Positions 35,517 to 47,474 are shown, counted from the first letter of the stretch. The stretch is 64,000 nucleotides of DNA from Puccinia triticina (GCF_026914185.1 NC_070561.1:930001-994000), one strand, 5' to 3'. Notes: generated by a model from the sequence alone, not told the origin. Translations and numbers: made by a program.

Positions 35517-36231
35517 GTTGGTCGTGTGAGTGTGGTGATAATGTTACTATTAAATAATCAAGCTGGAAGAAAGGTACACAAACTCATCCAGAAGTCACCT
35601 AGTAACCAGAGGGCAATTTTGCAAGTTTCCCCCGGACGGTCTGAGCGGATCCCTGTAGCTCTATAATGGGTATCATGGCTGGCTGAGCAGGCACGTAGTC
35701 TTCAGGCTGTCCGTGAGCATGGGAGGTCAAGAAGGAGCTGAAGGACAACGGTACTGCAACCTGAGCGAGGCAATCTGCTGAGATGCTGGCCGCGTCGTTG
35801 TCTCGGAGCCCATCCGTGCCAAGCAGAGGTTGCCTGGTGTTGTTATTGTTGCTGTTGGCAGTCGTTGAGAAAAATCTGGTCGGGGGCAGACAGGGGCGCC
35901 TGTGGGACCCGTGAGTCGGCTTGGGTGAGCGCAAATAGAGACACAAGCAAAAAAGAGATTCGGAAAAGGAGAAATATCTTGCCAATTATTGTCATCGTGC
36001 TGCTTGGCCAAAAAGATGCCGCTCCTGCTCAAGAAGGCAAAGCGGGACATGAATCTGCAGCGCCAACTGACTCACCCCTCCGAGATGCATTAAAGTCAAA
36101 TCCAGTACTATTTTCTTGCCAGCTAGAGGGACCCGTCGGGAAGATCATGAGAGATCAGATGAGTCGGACAAGGAGATTTGTCGGGCAGACTGAGTGAGTA
36201 GGATAGTGGGAGGGAAGGGGAATTTTGCACC

Positions 36232-36420
36232 CAGCGTTCGAGGAGAGAGTCGATGGCGTCCATGAGCTTGTTCAAGAATAAATCCATCCACTGTGGCTGA
36301 ACCTGGTTGAGGATGACAATAACGGAATGGTTGTGAGGAATGCTGTTGAGATGGCTGTAGACCTCCTGCAGCTCCAGCGCGTCCTTCGCCATCATCTGGC
36401 CGCGGAAGCTGATCTAGAGG
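36232..36420 (-). pseudogene. Exon-like fragment of an unrecognised gene
   Basis: Read on the minus strand from an acceptor-like CTCTAG near 36415, the frame ISFRGQMMAKDALELQEV... runs to about LLERW, followed by a GTGCAA donor-like site at 36229. Codon use is GC-rich at third positions, unlike the AT-rich surroundings. The segment is Leu/Glu-rich and probably helical. No family is recognised. With the chitin-deacetylase piece it suggests captured host sequence. Confidence 0.35.
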
Positions 36421-36429
36421 TGAAGAAGG

Positions 36430-37243
36430 CTCAAAGTTGGACCACCGGGCGCTGCTCGGGCGTTAGAAGCATAGGACCTCTCCAATGGAACATGTACATA
36501 CATTTGCTGCACCTTAATTTATCCACAGGTCTAGATGAGGTTGTGTGGCAAACCCGAAGGCTTGTCTGGTTGTTATGTGTGGAAAGGGTCCGTTGGTAAG
36601 GCCGCGGCTAGATTGTAGGTTGTTGATTGAAACTGGTTGGTATGCGGGCGATGTGGCGTCGTAGAACAAAGAAACGGTTGCTGAGTGGCATCGAGGAACA
36701 GAGAGACATTTACAGACAGCTTTGGCAGGTGGATGAGCCATGTTTTGCTATATAAGCAGAGTGTTATCCAAGGGTATTTCCCCCAGGGCAATTGGGGATG
36801 CTGCACTTCCAGCTACCCATTGTCCTCAACCCCTCCGCTGTTGCGCCTGCGCAGTTTGAGGGGCAAAGAGTGGGCCCCCCACTGGTCAGCAGCCTTTGCT
36901 GCAGGCCGGGGGCCTTCACGTCCAACCTTTTTGACCCGCGCGCTTGATGCGGGCTGGAGGTTGAGCCTGGGGGCACAGCACTGCTGATGTTGGAAGGCTA
37001 GGTTGAGAAATTAGAGTGCTACTTTTTTTTGATTCATATTGATGGAGGAAAAGTTGTGGATTTTACATTGGTTTTTTGTACAATGGGGAAACCCATGATT
37101 TTTTTTTCTCATTTTGTGTGTTTACAGGGGGAACCCTTGAATTTTTTTTTTTTGGATTTCTGGAAAATCTGTGTCTTTAATAAACTTGGATTTCAATCTG
37201 AACACCAAGATTTGGTAGTAAATTTGAAAACGTTTTGATGTAT
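36430..37243. other. Non-coding stretch inside the composite element
   Basis: No gene recognised. T-runs occur at 37024, 37098 and 37141. The last nine bases before the next element form its target copy. Confidence 0.4.
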
Positions 37244-37252
37244 TAAATATTT

Positions 37253-38518
37253 GGGTTTACTTCGCGCACGGAGGGAAACTCGTTGCGCACGGGAATTTCC
37301 GTTGACTCGACGTCACGTGACGTCGGGCCCCCCTCCGTGCGCGCCACCAGCTCCCCTCAAAAACCTATCCGCACACGGGGGTGCCGTGCGGTGACAGGTG
37401 GCCGGGGTGAAGCACTCCGGCCATCCGGAGGAAACAAAACCCTCGGTGACCGGCACAGACCGGTCATCGAGAGGGTATATCACATCTCTGTTGATGACCG
37501 GCATTCTGGTCATTGAGAGGACACATCCCCCTCGATGACCGGTACAGACCGGTCATCGGGAGGCTACATCCCTCTTGATGACCGGTCTATGCCGGTCATT
37601 GAGAGGAATGTAGCCTCCTGATGACCGGTCTATTCCGGTCATTGAGAGGATTTTGGCCTCCCGATGACCGGTCTATTCCGGTCATCAAGAGGGATGTAGC
37701 CTCCCATTAATGACCGGTCTATTCCGGTCATTGAGAGGATTTTGGCCTCCCGATGACCGGTCTATTCCGGTCATCGAGAGGATTGTAGCCTCCCGATGAC
37801 CGGTCTGTACCATCGAGAGGGATGTAGCCTCCCGATGACCGGTCTATTCCGGTCATCGAGAGGGATGTAGCCTCCCGATGACCGGTCTATTCCGGTCATC
37901 AAGAGGATTTTGGCCTCCCGATGACCGGTCTATTCCGGTCATCAAGAGGATTTTGGCCTCCCGATGACCGGTCTATTCCGGTCATTGAGAGAATTGTAGC
38001 CTCCCGATGACCGGTCTGTACCGGTCATCGAGAGGGATGTAGCCTCCCGATGACCGGTCTATGCCGGTCATCGAGAGGGATGTAGCCTCCCGATGACCGG
38101 TCTATGCCGGTCATCAAGAGGGATTTAGCCTCCCAATGACCGGTCTATTCCGGTCATCGAGAGGATTGTAGCCTCCCAATGACCAGTCTGTACCGGTCAT
38201 CGAGAGGGATGTAGCCTCCCAATGACCGGTCTGTACGAGGGGGATGTGTCCTCTTGATGACCGGAATGCCGGTCATCGACAGAGATGTAATATACCCTCT
38301 CGATGACCGGTCTGTGCCGGTCACCAAGGGTTTTGTTTCCTCCGGATGGCCGGAGTGCTTCACCCCAGCCACCTGTCACCGCACGGCACCCCCGTGTGCG
38401 GATAGTTTTTTGAGGGGAGCTGGTGGCGCGCACGGAGGGGGGCCCGACGTCACGTGACGTTGAGTCAACGGAAATTCCCGTGCGCAACGAGTTTCCCTCC
38501 GTGCGCGAAGTAAACCTG
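37253..38518. mobile_element. MULE-like element built almost entirely of palindromic minisatellite
   Basis: The left end GGGTTTACTTCGCGCACGG and the right end read outward CAGGTTTACTTCGCGCACGG are followed by ~280 bases that match as reverse complements with only a few differences. The flanking 9-base direct repeat is TAAATATTT (37244-37252, 38519-38527), as for Mutator-like elements. There is no coding capacity; the interior is a 40-43-base tandem repeat. High similarity of the two ends points to recent movement. Confidence 0.85.
37530..38245. repeat. Minisatellite of palindromic GATGACCGGT...ACCGGTCATC units
   Basis: About 17 copies of a ~41-base unit of the form CCTCCCGATGACCGGTCTAT followed by TCCGGTCATCGAGAGGGATG. 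GATGACCGG pairs with CCGGTCATC within each unit, and CCTCCC or CCTCTC pairs with GAGAGG of the next unit, so both single-unit and between-unit hairpins are possible. Confidence 0.9.
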
Positions 38519-38527
38519 TAAATATTT

Positions 38528-40530
38528 AACAATGAATTTTTGGTGTGTTTTCTCTAGAATTGAATTCCTCTCTAACAGTTCTTTTAGATTGAATCTTCAT
38601 TACTATCTGTGCCAGTTTTCTAGTACGCATGCATTTCCCAGGTTGGGTCTGCCTGACATGATGAGTGGACAATCTTGGGTATCAATTTCAATCTGAACAT
38701 GTTATTCTTACTCAAATTTCTGTGGCTCTCTGGGCTAATTTTATATTGAATCATCATATTCTAGATTGGTTCCCTTTGATTGTTTCAGGAATGATGTGGG
38801 GAGTAGTGTTTTGAAATATTTGCTATTAATTGAATGTGCATCATTTTCCATGCTCGTTGTCCGATGCTATATTGGTTCTGCTTGACATGTTGTGTCAATG
38901 GCCCGCAAGCAATCAGCTCTGCTAGAATTCCAAGAGCCTCAGCTGGTGTTTTCTTTGGCCGAAACCCAAACCTTGAGAAATTCAACATGTGAAGGAGCCT
39001 ACCCAAAACAAGAGCAAACATTACAAGGTTTCTCAGGAGCTTGGTAGCAAGAACAATTGTAAAAGATACAAGCGGAAATCTTACCATCAGGTTTCAACTA
39101 GCAGACATTCTTTATTCCTCAAAGGAATTCAAGAAGAATAAAAGATCAGCTTGTTTAACAGGGTATCCCCATGATTTTTTTTTTTTTTGGTTGCAAGTTG
39201 GTTGTCTGATTCTTCAAGGTTAGCTGTTACATGAACAGATTGTAGCAAAAAATCACAAGGCTTAGATACAATTAGGCAACACTTATCAAGGATGAAAATA
39301 TGGTTACTGAAAATGTGACACAAAAATGCATGGAAACAAACAACCTGTGATTCATAGTCAAAAGCAACATCCCAGAAGTGATCTAGTTCACCATTTCTGA
39401 GATTTTCAACGGTTGAATCAACATATAGCAAGATGTGTCTCTGGAAAACTATAAGAAGAAGAATCATATTTACGCCTCAAGTCATTATGTTCACTTGGAT
39501 TTAAGGAAAGAATTTGTACAAGACTCAAAAATCTGGTTGTGATTGATTTATATGTTGGGTAGAAGAGGGAGTTGACATGCAAGTTGATTTCAAATTTGAA
39601 TTTTTACTTCAAGTTTGTTGGGCGGAATGGGGTCTTTGAATGGTGCTGATGTTTAAAGAGAGTATCATTTTTTATCTGGCTGGTAGTGGCTGAGCCTGGG
39701 TTTAAATTGAAGCAGACCGTTTGAAAATTTCATAGTTAAGTTCCATTTGAGAATGATGAATGCATGCATTGGCAATCCCCAATTCAGTTCATTTAAAATG
39801 ATCAGGGATGTGAGATCTCTCTTCTAATTTATTGGCAGAAATGGGCTTTGGGTATGAGGTGGAGTGGCTCTACCATTTGCTGGTTGATTCTTGGAATGGC
39901 AACATATAATGTTTACACCCTTGGAAGTGGGTGGTGTAGCCACCTTGGAATATAGTTGCAAATTCTTTTTGTGTGCCGTAACTGGCTCCCTGAAGCAAAT
40001 TTTCCAAATTTTCTTTTTTTGGTGGGGATTTAAGGGCAAGCCATGCACAAGTGAATTGAGGCATGTTGAATCACCCTGAATTCCAACTTCCACTGCACAT
40101 GGATCTTTCAGAAAAAAAAATATGGATTGATTCAATTCAGAATGAGGATTGACAATTTTCAAGATACTCAAGGTGTGAATTCTGAATCCGTGAGTTGTTT
40201 TGTAGTGAATTAGATGCCAAGTTTATAAAAAAACTGTCTTTCCAGAAGGATCACATTTTTTGTGGTTTACTGCACCATTTTCTTCTCCCTGATTCAAGAA
40301 ATATTTTTAAATAAAGAAAAAAATAACATATCTGACTTACAATTGACATTGCTTCAAAGTTTGAGCCTGAACTACTGTTGATTAGTCTGGAATTTGGGAA
40401 TTGCTGTCTTCCCAAGTTGTGTTAGTAATTTTTTCCTCTTCAGACTTCTGTCTATTGTAGAAGTAGAGTAATTTTTTGAATTAAATTTTTGACTTCTTTT
40501 GGTTTTGAAGCGGTTGACTTGAATTGGCGT
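38528..40530. other. Non-coding stretch inside the composite element
   Basis: AT-rich, without a recognised gene. Short open frames on both strands have no domain. T-runs lie near 39176 and 40014. Confidence 0.4.
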
Positions 40531-41700
40531 GTGCCACACTAACGTACGCCCGTACGTTTGTGTGACAACGGGGAGTCCTACACTGCGCGCCTCCTTGGAG
40601 AGGCTTATTTAATAAGCTCCTCAACTGGCCGGGTGGATCTCTTCAACCCACACTCCAATCAATGGCCGACCATCGGGTGGAGTACACACTCCGCTCGATG
40701 AACGGCAATCGAGCGGAGTATACATCCCACCCAATGACCGGGCATCAACTGGGGTTTGTACTCCACTAATGATGACCGGCCATTGAGTCCTGTGCACACC
40801 ACTCAATGACCGGCCATCGAGCGGCGTTCTGGGGTTTAATGCTGCTCAATGGCCATTGAGTGGAGCACATACCCCACTTAATGCCCGAGTGCTCCCCCCT
40901 CGATCACCTGTCTGTACAGGTCATCGAGAGGACATGTGACTCCCCTCGATGGCTGGCACAGACCGTTCATTGAGAGGAGATGTTACTCCCCTTGATGGCT
41001 GGTACAGACCGGTCATCGAGAGGAATTATTCCCCTCGATGACCTGTATTGACCGGTCATCAAGAGGTGTAAGTCCCCTCAATGACCGGCACAGACTGATG
41101 ATCATCGAGGGGAGGTGTTACTCCTCTTGATGACCCGTATAGACCGGTCATCGAGAGGTGGAAGTGCCCTCGATGACCGGCACAGACTAGTCATCAAGGG
41201 GAGGTGTTACTCCTCTTGATGAACTGGACGGACATCGAGGGGAGAGAGGAGTATAAACACGTCCTCTTGATGACCGGTCTGTACCGGTCATCAAGAGGTG
41301 TGAGTCCCCTCAATGACCGGCACAATCCGGTCATCAAGAGGTTTGAGTCCCCTCGATGACCGGCACGGACCATTCATCAAGAGGAGGTGTGTTGAATCTC
41401 CTTGATGCCGGTCTGTACCGGTCATCGGGGGGAATCACACCTCTCAATGACCTGTACAAACCTGTCATTGAGGTGTGACTCCCTTCGATGACCATCACGG
41501 GCCAGTCATCGAGAGGAGGTGTGAACCTCCTTGATCCAGGTCTGTACTGGTCATCGGGGGGAATCACTCCTCTCAATACCTGTACACACCGGTCATCGAG
41601 AGGTGTGAGTCCCCTCGATGAACGGCATGGACCAGTCATCGAGAGGAGATTCCACTCCAATTAACTTTTTTTTTCTTTTGCCCCTGTGGTGTACCGGTGA
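40530..41700. repeat. Second palindromic minisatellite block, possibly a decayed element
   Basis: Begins near a strong hairpin (ACGTACGCCCGTACGT, about 40543) and a CTCCTTGGAGAGGC-type foldback, then continues as diverged units of CCCTCGATGACCGGTACAGA / CCGGTCATCGAGAGG from about 40640 to 41660. It is the same unit family as 37530-38245 but more degenerate. No matching inverted end or target duplication was found on the right. Confidence 0.6.
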
Positions 41701-43240
41701 TCAAGAGGCGTCAGCGGGCATCCGGGTGGGCCAGACAGGGTGTGTACATAGTATACCCTGCTTGACTGGGGTTCAACTTGAACCCCATATGCACTCCAGC
41801 TCTGGCTGGAGAGCTCTGCACTCTCCTTTCAGGGAGGAGAAATATCATGAATGGAGTGCTGGGGATATGCACTCTAATTTTATGGAGTGGGACTCACCGG
41901 CACTCAATACATTTGCTGGCCAATGCAGTTCTTTGTGGTGCACTCCAAAGACTCTTGAGTCCCTGGTTCTGCACTCCAGCCAACTTGGAGTATTCTACTC
42001 TGTACTCCAACAATCATTGGAGCGCGCACTCCATACACTCACTTGTGAAGTGCTTTTGGGATTTTTTTGGAGTGTACTTAGGCTGACCCAAAAAAATACC
42101 AAAACATGCATCAGAGCAATCTACAGGGTATGGGTATACACAGAGGTAAAAAATCAGGTCAAAAAATTCATATATTTGGTCAATATTGTGGATCAAGTCC
42201 ACCTGATCACAGTTGGGCTTAGTTTCAGCATAGGTATGGTGTATGTTCTACATGTAACTTCCACAATACATCCCATACAATTCCAGTTAGGATCCGGTTG
42301 GATTGCGCCTGACATCAACCATTCTTTGAACAAAGATCAGACCAACTTCAAACCAACTTTGAACCAGTACCTTACAAGGTTCAGACCAAACCTTGGCATG
42401 AATTGAGAGAAGGCACTCGTAAACAGGTACTGAGCAAACATCCGTGGTGACTATTCAGAGTGCTGGATGTTGAAACTCGAGCGCGCTCTGCGGCGCATGC
42501 AGCGCATCTCTCAAAATCAAGCACCTCATGCGCAAATCTAAGCTGTCCTCAAATATCATCAATACAACCCTATTCAATCTTAAATTATTCCGTCCTCATT
42601 TCCCACGGTTGTGGATCATCGATCTCCGAACAAAAATCTTCCTTCCACTTTGATCAACCTTCAACTCCACTCAGATCTAGTCTCAACTTCGTCGACTCTT
42701 CCCATCAACATCGTCGACTCTTCCGCTCGCCCCGCAAAGCCTTAACTTGGACAGCCGTATTGGCTTCCACCTTGGTGAGAAATGCACCATTGCATTTCCG
42801 ATCTTTTGTCAACCCGGCTCCTCAAATTATCAAATACTAACTTCCTTTCTTGTTTCCAGTTTTCTTATCCTAGATCCAGTTTTGTTCTCCATTCATTTCC
42901 CATCACAGATTGTTACCTATATCTCTTAGGGTTTGTTTTGACTCCTTTCAACTCTCTTCAATTTCTACATTGACTAACAATCTTATCATCCTCTCACAGT
43001 TAAATTCTACACTCTTATTGCCGTCCTCATATAGTTGTCCTCTTTTATATATATTTACTATTGTCTCAGGGTTGGTTTCTCTTCTTCCTTTTATTCTATC
43101 TTATCCATGTTTTTATTGTGTTCTTACCTTTTCTTCTCAGTTCTGGTTTTGGTTTATTAGAAATAAAAAGTCAGGTTCTTTACGTGACACACTTTTGATA
43201 GTGGTGGACGCACTTTTCATAGTGGCGGTGTGAAGCTCAA
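41700..43240. other. Non-coding stretch with GCACTCCA repeats
   Basis: 41780-42060 contains many copies of TGCACTCCA or its complement TGGAGTGCA at irregular spacing. Around 42480-42730 codon-like GC content rises, but no domain is recognised. ACACACTTTTGATAGTGGYG occurs near 43187 and again near 44535. Confidence 0.4.
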
Positions 43241-43659
43241 AAGTGTTCCTGAGAACCTTTTGCTGAGTGCGGAAAGGGATGAATTAGGTTACCTCTGCCT
43301 TTCCTGGCTCACTAGACACTAAAACAAGCCCCCCAATCTACTATTGGAAGGTTTATGTAGTGATGGTGGAGGTGTATCAAAAGATAGCCTACGTCAAACA
43401 AGTGGCTTAGGGGATATGGGTGATGTAACCGGTGCTGAGTGAGTTGTGAGTTGGTATGGTCCGTGTGTTGCGGCAAAGAGGTTGTGGAACACCCTGACAG
43501 AGGGGTTGATGATGATTGAGCAATGTAATAGTGTTGTTGTATGTATGTAATTGTTTATGTAATAAGGGTAAAACCACAATATAGTGGGGGCTAATACTGT
43601 AGAGTGAGCAAGTGTTGTACTGTTATGGGGTAAGCTGAGTGCAAGTAGTTTGCTGAGAG

Positions 43660-44035
43660 AAATTACAACTGGGGGTAGGAGAGCCTCCTTGAATAGAAAA
43701 GGGTGAGGGATTTTAGCTCCAGGGGAACCAGGGAATGAGGGATTTTAGCTGCCCTGAGCTGTCAAATGAGGGATTTTGGCTGGTGGTACAGCCTAGATGA
43801 GGGAATTTAGCCCGATTGACAGGTCACATGATGTAAAGATGAGGGAATTTAGCTGGTGAGAAAGGGGAGGTGAGAGGTTTGAGTTTGTCCTATGATGTCA
43901 TTGGGCCATCTGATCGTCTGTCCTGCCCCTGTCTGTCACCTGCTGTCAAATGATGTCATACGAGGGAATTTAGCTAGCCTGAGCTGTCAAATGATGTCAT
44001 GTGCAAGCTGCATGAGGGGTTTTTGCTAGCTTGAC
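43660..44035 (+). repeat. Degenerate repeat of GATGAGGGAATTTAGC
   Basis: About eight copies of GAGGGAWTTTAGC spaced 30-80 bases apart, some followed by the shared phrase CCTGAGCTGTCAAATGA. Confidence 0.65.
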
Positions 44036-44069
44036 ACCTGCATGAACTGCAGCCCCTATTACACTAGTC

Positions 44070-44190
44070 TGCATGCACCTGCATAAGCCTGCATAAGACT
44101 GCATAAGACTGCATAAGACTGCATAAGCCTGCATAAGCCTGCATCTAGCGTGCATGACACTGCATGACACTGCATGACACGTGCATAACA
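44070..44190 (+). repeat. 11-bp tandem repeat CTGCATAAGAC and 11-bp CTGCATGACA
   Basis: About seven units of CTGCATAAGMC followed by three of CTGCATGACA. The Leu/Met/Gln/Ser frames on the minus strand come from this periodicity. Confidence 0.75.
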
Positions 44191-44250
44191 CAATGTAATG
44201 AGTGCAGCTGATGAGTTAAAGCATATGTAAAGGGTAGACAAGTGTCAGGG

Positions 44251-44311
44251 TGGACCATGTAACGGATTACATGGTCCTGGGTAAGGGTGGTTCATGTAAC
44301 GGATTACATGA
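44251..44311. repeat. Two consecutive hairpins with the same CGGA loop
   Basis: GGACCATGTAA-CGGA-TTACATGGTCC (11-bp stem) is followed by TTCATGTAA-CGGA-TTACATGA. The loop and inner stem are identical while the outer stem differs. Confidence 0.6.
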
Positions 44312-44535
44312 CCTGAGTATGGTGTTTGTGTGCGTGAAAACTGGCCAATGGTGTCTTGAAGGGGTTGTATCTTCTGATCCAGAGGGGCGTAAGGTGTGTT
44401 GTCCATGGTGTCCTGTGTGGTTTTGGCCATAGAATCCAATGGTGTCGCCGTATTGGTTGATTTGTGAGTGTACATATGAGAAAATGGAAAATTTTGAAAT
44501 GGGCTAGATGGGTAACCATAAAGCATACCACAGCG

Positions 44536-44745
44536 GACACACTTTTGATAGTGGCGGGCGCAGCTTAGCGCGCGCTCTTTTCCGCCCTGCGTGCTTAGCG
44601 TTAGCGCAATTGTGCGTATCTGTGCTAACGCTACGCTAAAAGCTAAAATAGCTTTGCGCCCCGCGCAATTGCGCTAACGCTACGCTAAAAAATAGCGCAT
44701 TTGCGCTGCGCTACGCTACGCTAACAGCTATGGTTAGCATAGCTG
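44536..44745. repeat. GC-rich palindromic repeat (GCGCTAACGCTACGCTAA type)
   Basis: Many short self-complementary words like the MITEs at 45.5 and 49.5 kb. The right side ends GCTGACCCACCTTTG, which read outward resembles the CAACGGTGGGCCGC end of the 45.5-kb element, but no clear left end was found. Confidence 0.4.
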
Positions 44746-44952
44746 ACCCACCTTTGGGCCATTTCAAACTCATCTGGGGCCTTTGGGCCCCAGGAAAGCT
44801 TGCATTGGCCCTCTACGCGCCCCTTTGAGCCATTATTTGAATTTATTCGAATATTCGAGCTTAATTTTGCCCAGGCATTATTCGACTTGAATTGAATTCA
44901 AATACAAATACTTGAATCAATTTGATTTGATGTGCTATGGTCTGACCAGAGA

Positions 44953-45475
44953 GCACAACATTACAAGTGTTAACATCTGATTGTTGTGGGGTTTTTCCTC
45001 TAGGACTGCTAGAAGGCTTTACTCATCCTTTACTCAGTTTGTGACAGCATCATATACACTCTCAGACCCTCTAAGTTCTCCAGCAATATTTCTTGCTTAC
45101 TCCTCCTATCCCTCATGCACTTGTTTATATAAACTCCATCATCATCTCAACTTTAGGACTTTCCTCCTTGGGGAAACCACCATCTCACCTTGGTTACATC
45201 ATCAGCACCATCCTATTCATCATTATCTTCTTCTGATTTTGCCTCCAAATTTGACTCTTTTGTCAACATCATCATCATCATCAAGACTATCTTAAGGTTT
45301 CAATCACTATTCCCTTCCTATTGAAAAATCCGCCAACCACTATCCACCAGGGGGAATCCATACCATGACATCTTTATGGAGCTCTTGTGTAACTCAACTA
45401 TGGATTTATATCATGCAAGCTTGATTTATGTTGATGTTATCTTCAATTTATTCTCACATCAACTCAAACTAGTGA
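44953..45475. other. Non-coding spacer
   Basis: AT-rich flank of the composite element. No gene is recognised; a short ATC/ATT-rich tract is present near 45265-45290. Confidence 0.4.
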
Positions 45476-45483
45476 CTTGGAGT

Positions 45484-45814
45484 CAACGGTGGGCCGCTAC
45501 ACTACACTTAGTCCATAGTTCAGCGCAGCGTAGCGGATCTAAACTACAAATGATGGTGTTTTCTGTTAGCAGAAAGTGATTGCCCGCTACCGCTAACAGG
45601 CACCCCTTGAAACTACAGGGCCTCTATCGCCACTATCAGGGCTAGCAGTGCTATTCAACCACTAAAAATGCTGATAGTGCTGTTAGCGCCTGTTAGTGTA
45701 GCGTAGCGGCCTGTAGCAGGCACTACAGCTAACAGCACTGTGTCAGGAACTACGCAACACTAAGCTAGCGGATAGCGCACGCTATGGATAGTTTAGCGTA
45801 GCGGCCCACCATTG
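45484..45814. mobile_element. hAT-like MITE (331 bp)
   Basis: The ends CAACGGTGGGCCGCTAC and, read outward from the right, CAATGGTGGGCCGCTACGC are inverted matches. The flanks carry the exact 8-base duplication CTTGGAGT (45476-45483, 45815-45822). The interior has GC-rich self-complementary words and no coding capacity. Confidence 0.85.
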
Positions 45815-46089
45815 CTTGGAGTAAGCTTGTATTATTTACAGGTGAGGTATACAAAAAACATGGCCGCAGTTAGGCCCATTTGAATTTCTGAGACAGAAGT
45901 TAGAAATAACCAGAAGGGTGGGAGACATTCAGTCAACATGAGAAGAAATGAATGAAATTATGTTGTTGCTTGAGACAATTTTAAATTTCATTCCTGTAAT
46001 CCACCAATAAATTTACCTTCATTTTTTAATTTAATTATTTATTGTGAAAATCCAAGTCTCACATCAGCAATCACATTCTCTAGATCTAA

Positions 46090-46440
46090 AAATTAAACTG
46101 TAACCCCCCCTCCTTGGGGTGTTGTCACCGATGGATCACAGGATCCCAAACGTACCCATATTTAGTCCAGCCACCCCCCCTCCTAGCTCAGCAGAGATAG
46201 TTATGACATCTCTACTGAGCTAGGTAATTCTCTCAGTTTCCCTCCTTCCCTTCCTCTCTCTCAGCTTCCTTCTTGTAGATAGTCTTGGAGAGATAGTTCT
46301 GGCATCTCTCCTGAGCTAGGCAACAAGCAATTCAGCACCCGTTGGTTCTAGAATTTTCCCCAAGCTTTGCCTGCTAATTCCCTGTGCACACAGTCCCTGT
46401 CAGTAAAGAGCCTTCCCCAGTGGGCTCTTACAAGCATCCA
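46090..46440 (+). repeat. LTR-like fragment related to 3689-4000
   Basis: CCTAGCTCAGCAGAGATAG...CTACTGAGCTAGGTAA, followed by a second CTCCTGAGCTAGGCAA and then TTCTAGAA and an AAGCTTTGCCTGC phrase, in the same order as the fragment inside the first MULE-like element. Coding sequence is absent. Confidence 0.4.
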
Positions 46441-46814
46441 AAATGGATTGGGCACCTTGTGCAAAGCAAGCTGACAGGCTGGTCAGTGTTTATTTACCCT
46501 TGTGGAATGATTGGTATAGGAAGGCATGGTCATCTGATTGTGTGGGCATTCAAGAAAACTTGTAATGCTAATCTTTTTCAGTAACATTACAAGTTTTAAA
46601 AATTAGTCCAGTGACTGTGATTCTTTGGTAATTCCAGTCAAACAGTCAGATGTTAGAGATGGCAATCGGTACCCGGGTACCCGCCGCGTGTCCGGGTACC
46701 GCCTGCTTTTTTGGCCCAAAACAGATACCCGTACCCGTACTTGGCACCCGCGGCGGCGGTACCCGGGTATTTTTGGCGGGTACCGGCGGTACCCGCCAAG
46801 TTATCTTTTGTAGA

Positions 46815-47345
46815 TATGTACCTACTCACCGAGAGGAATCCCTCTTGGGCCTCGGCGAGCTGGTATCCGTATACCTGCCGCCGAGAGGGGATTCATCTCG
46901 GTGAGCAAGTATACATACCAGCTCGCCGAGAGAGATTCCTCTCGGCGAGCACTGGTATACACAACACCAGTTCGCCGAGAGGGATTCCTCTCGGCAAGCA
47001 CTGGTATACACAACACCAGTTCGCCGAGAGGGACTCCTCTCGGCGAGCACTGGTATACACACACCAGCTCGCCAAGAGGGATTCCTCTCGGCGAGCAGGT
47101 ATACACACACCAGCTCGCCGAGAGGGATTCCTCTCGGCGAGCAGGTATACATATCACAGCTCGCCGGTGCCCAAGAGGGATCCCTCTCGGCGAGCAGGTA
47201 TACATATACCAGCTCGCGGCCCCCGAGAGGAATCCCTCTGGGCAAGCTAGTGAATGTACCTGCTCGCCGAGAGGCTGCTCGCCAAGAGGCTGCTCGCCGA
47301 GAGGCTGCTCGCCGAGAGGAATCCCTCTTGGCGAGCTGGTGTGTG
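46815..47345. repeat. Minisatellite of palindromic CTCGCCGAGAGG...CCTCTCGGCGAG units
   Basis: Ten or more units of about 40-50 bases. Each has GCTCGCCGAGAGG-GATT-CCTCTCGGCGAGC, a near-perfect 13-bp stem, separated by GGTATACA-type linkers; the last copies (47255-47320) shorten to GCTCGCCGAGAGGCT. All frames across it stay open but are repeat artefacts. Confidence 0.85.
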
Positions 47346-47398
47346 CATACATATGTACCAGTGTTCCCTCTTGGCAAACATTTGTACATGTATTTACC

Positions 47399-47474
47399 CT
47401 AACTTGACACAAGTCCCCCCTGGTGGGAGGCTCGCTGTGGCTGGCCGCGAAGCGGCCCCTCCCGCAGGGAGGGA
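47399..47474. repeat. Foldback element, AAGTCCCCCC family
   Basis: ACACAAGTCCCCCCTGGTGG pairs with CCGCAGGGAGGGACTTGTGC. Confidence 0.6.

Larger units (their letters stand above)
32032..44944. mobile_element. 12.9-kb hAT-like composite element
   Basis: The left end reads CAGACCATAGCAC (32032-32044) and the right end is its exact reverse complement (44932-44944). They are flanked by identical 8-base direct repeats ACCAGAGA (32024-32031, 44945-44952), the duplication size of hAT elements. Both subterminal regions are AT-rich with TTCGAATA-like words (32090-32115; 44830-44850). Inside are a truncated chitin deacetylase, another exon-like fragment, a nested MULE-like minisatellite element, a second palindromic minisatellite and several tandem repeats, but no recognisable hAT transposase. 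It is interpreted as a large non-autonomous carrier; the ends are short, so the call rests on end plus duplication together. Confidence 0.7.

Noticed and set aside
40530..41700. A further bounded MULE or CACTA element
   Set aside because: The satellite matches, but no inverted end or target duplication could be found on the right side.
46711..47412. Overlapping open frames of 147-196 codons
   Set aside because: All derive from the palindromic CTCGCCGAGAGG minisatellite and exist in several frames on both strands.
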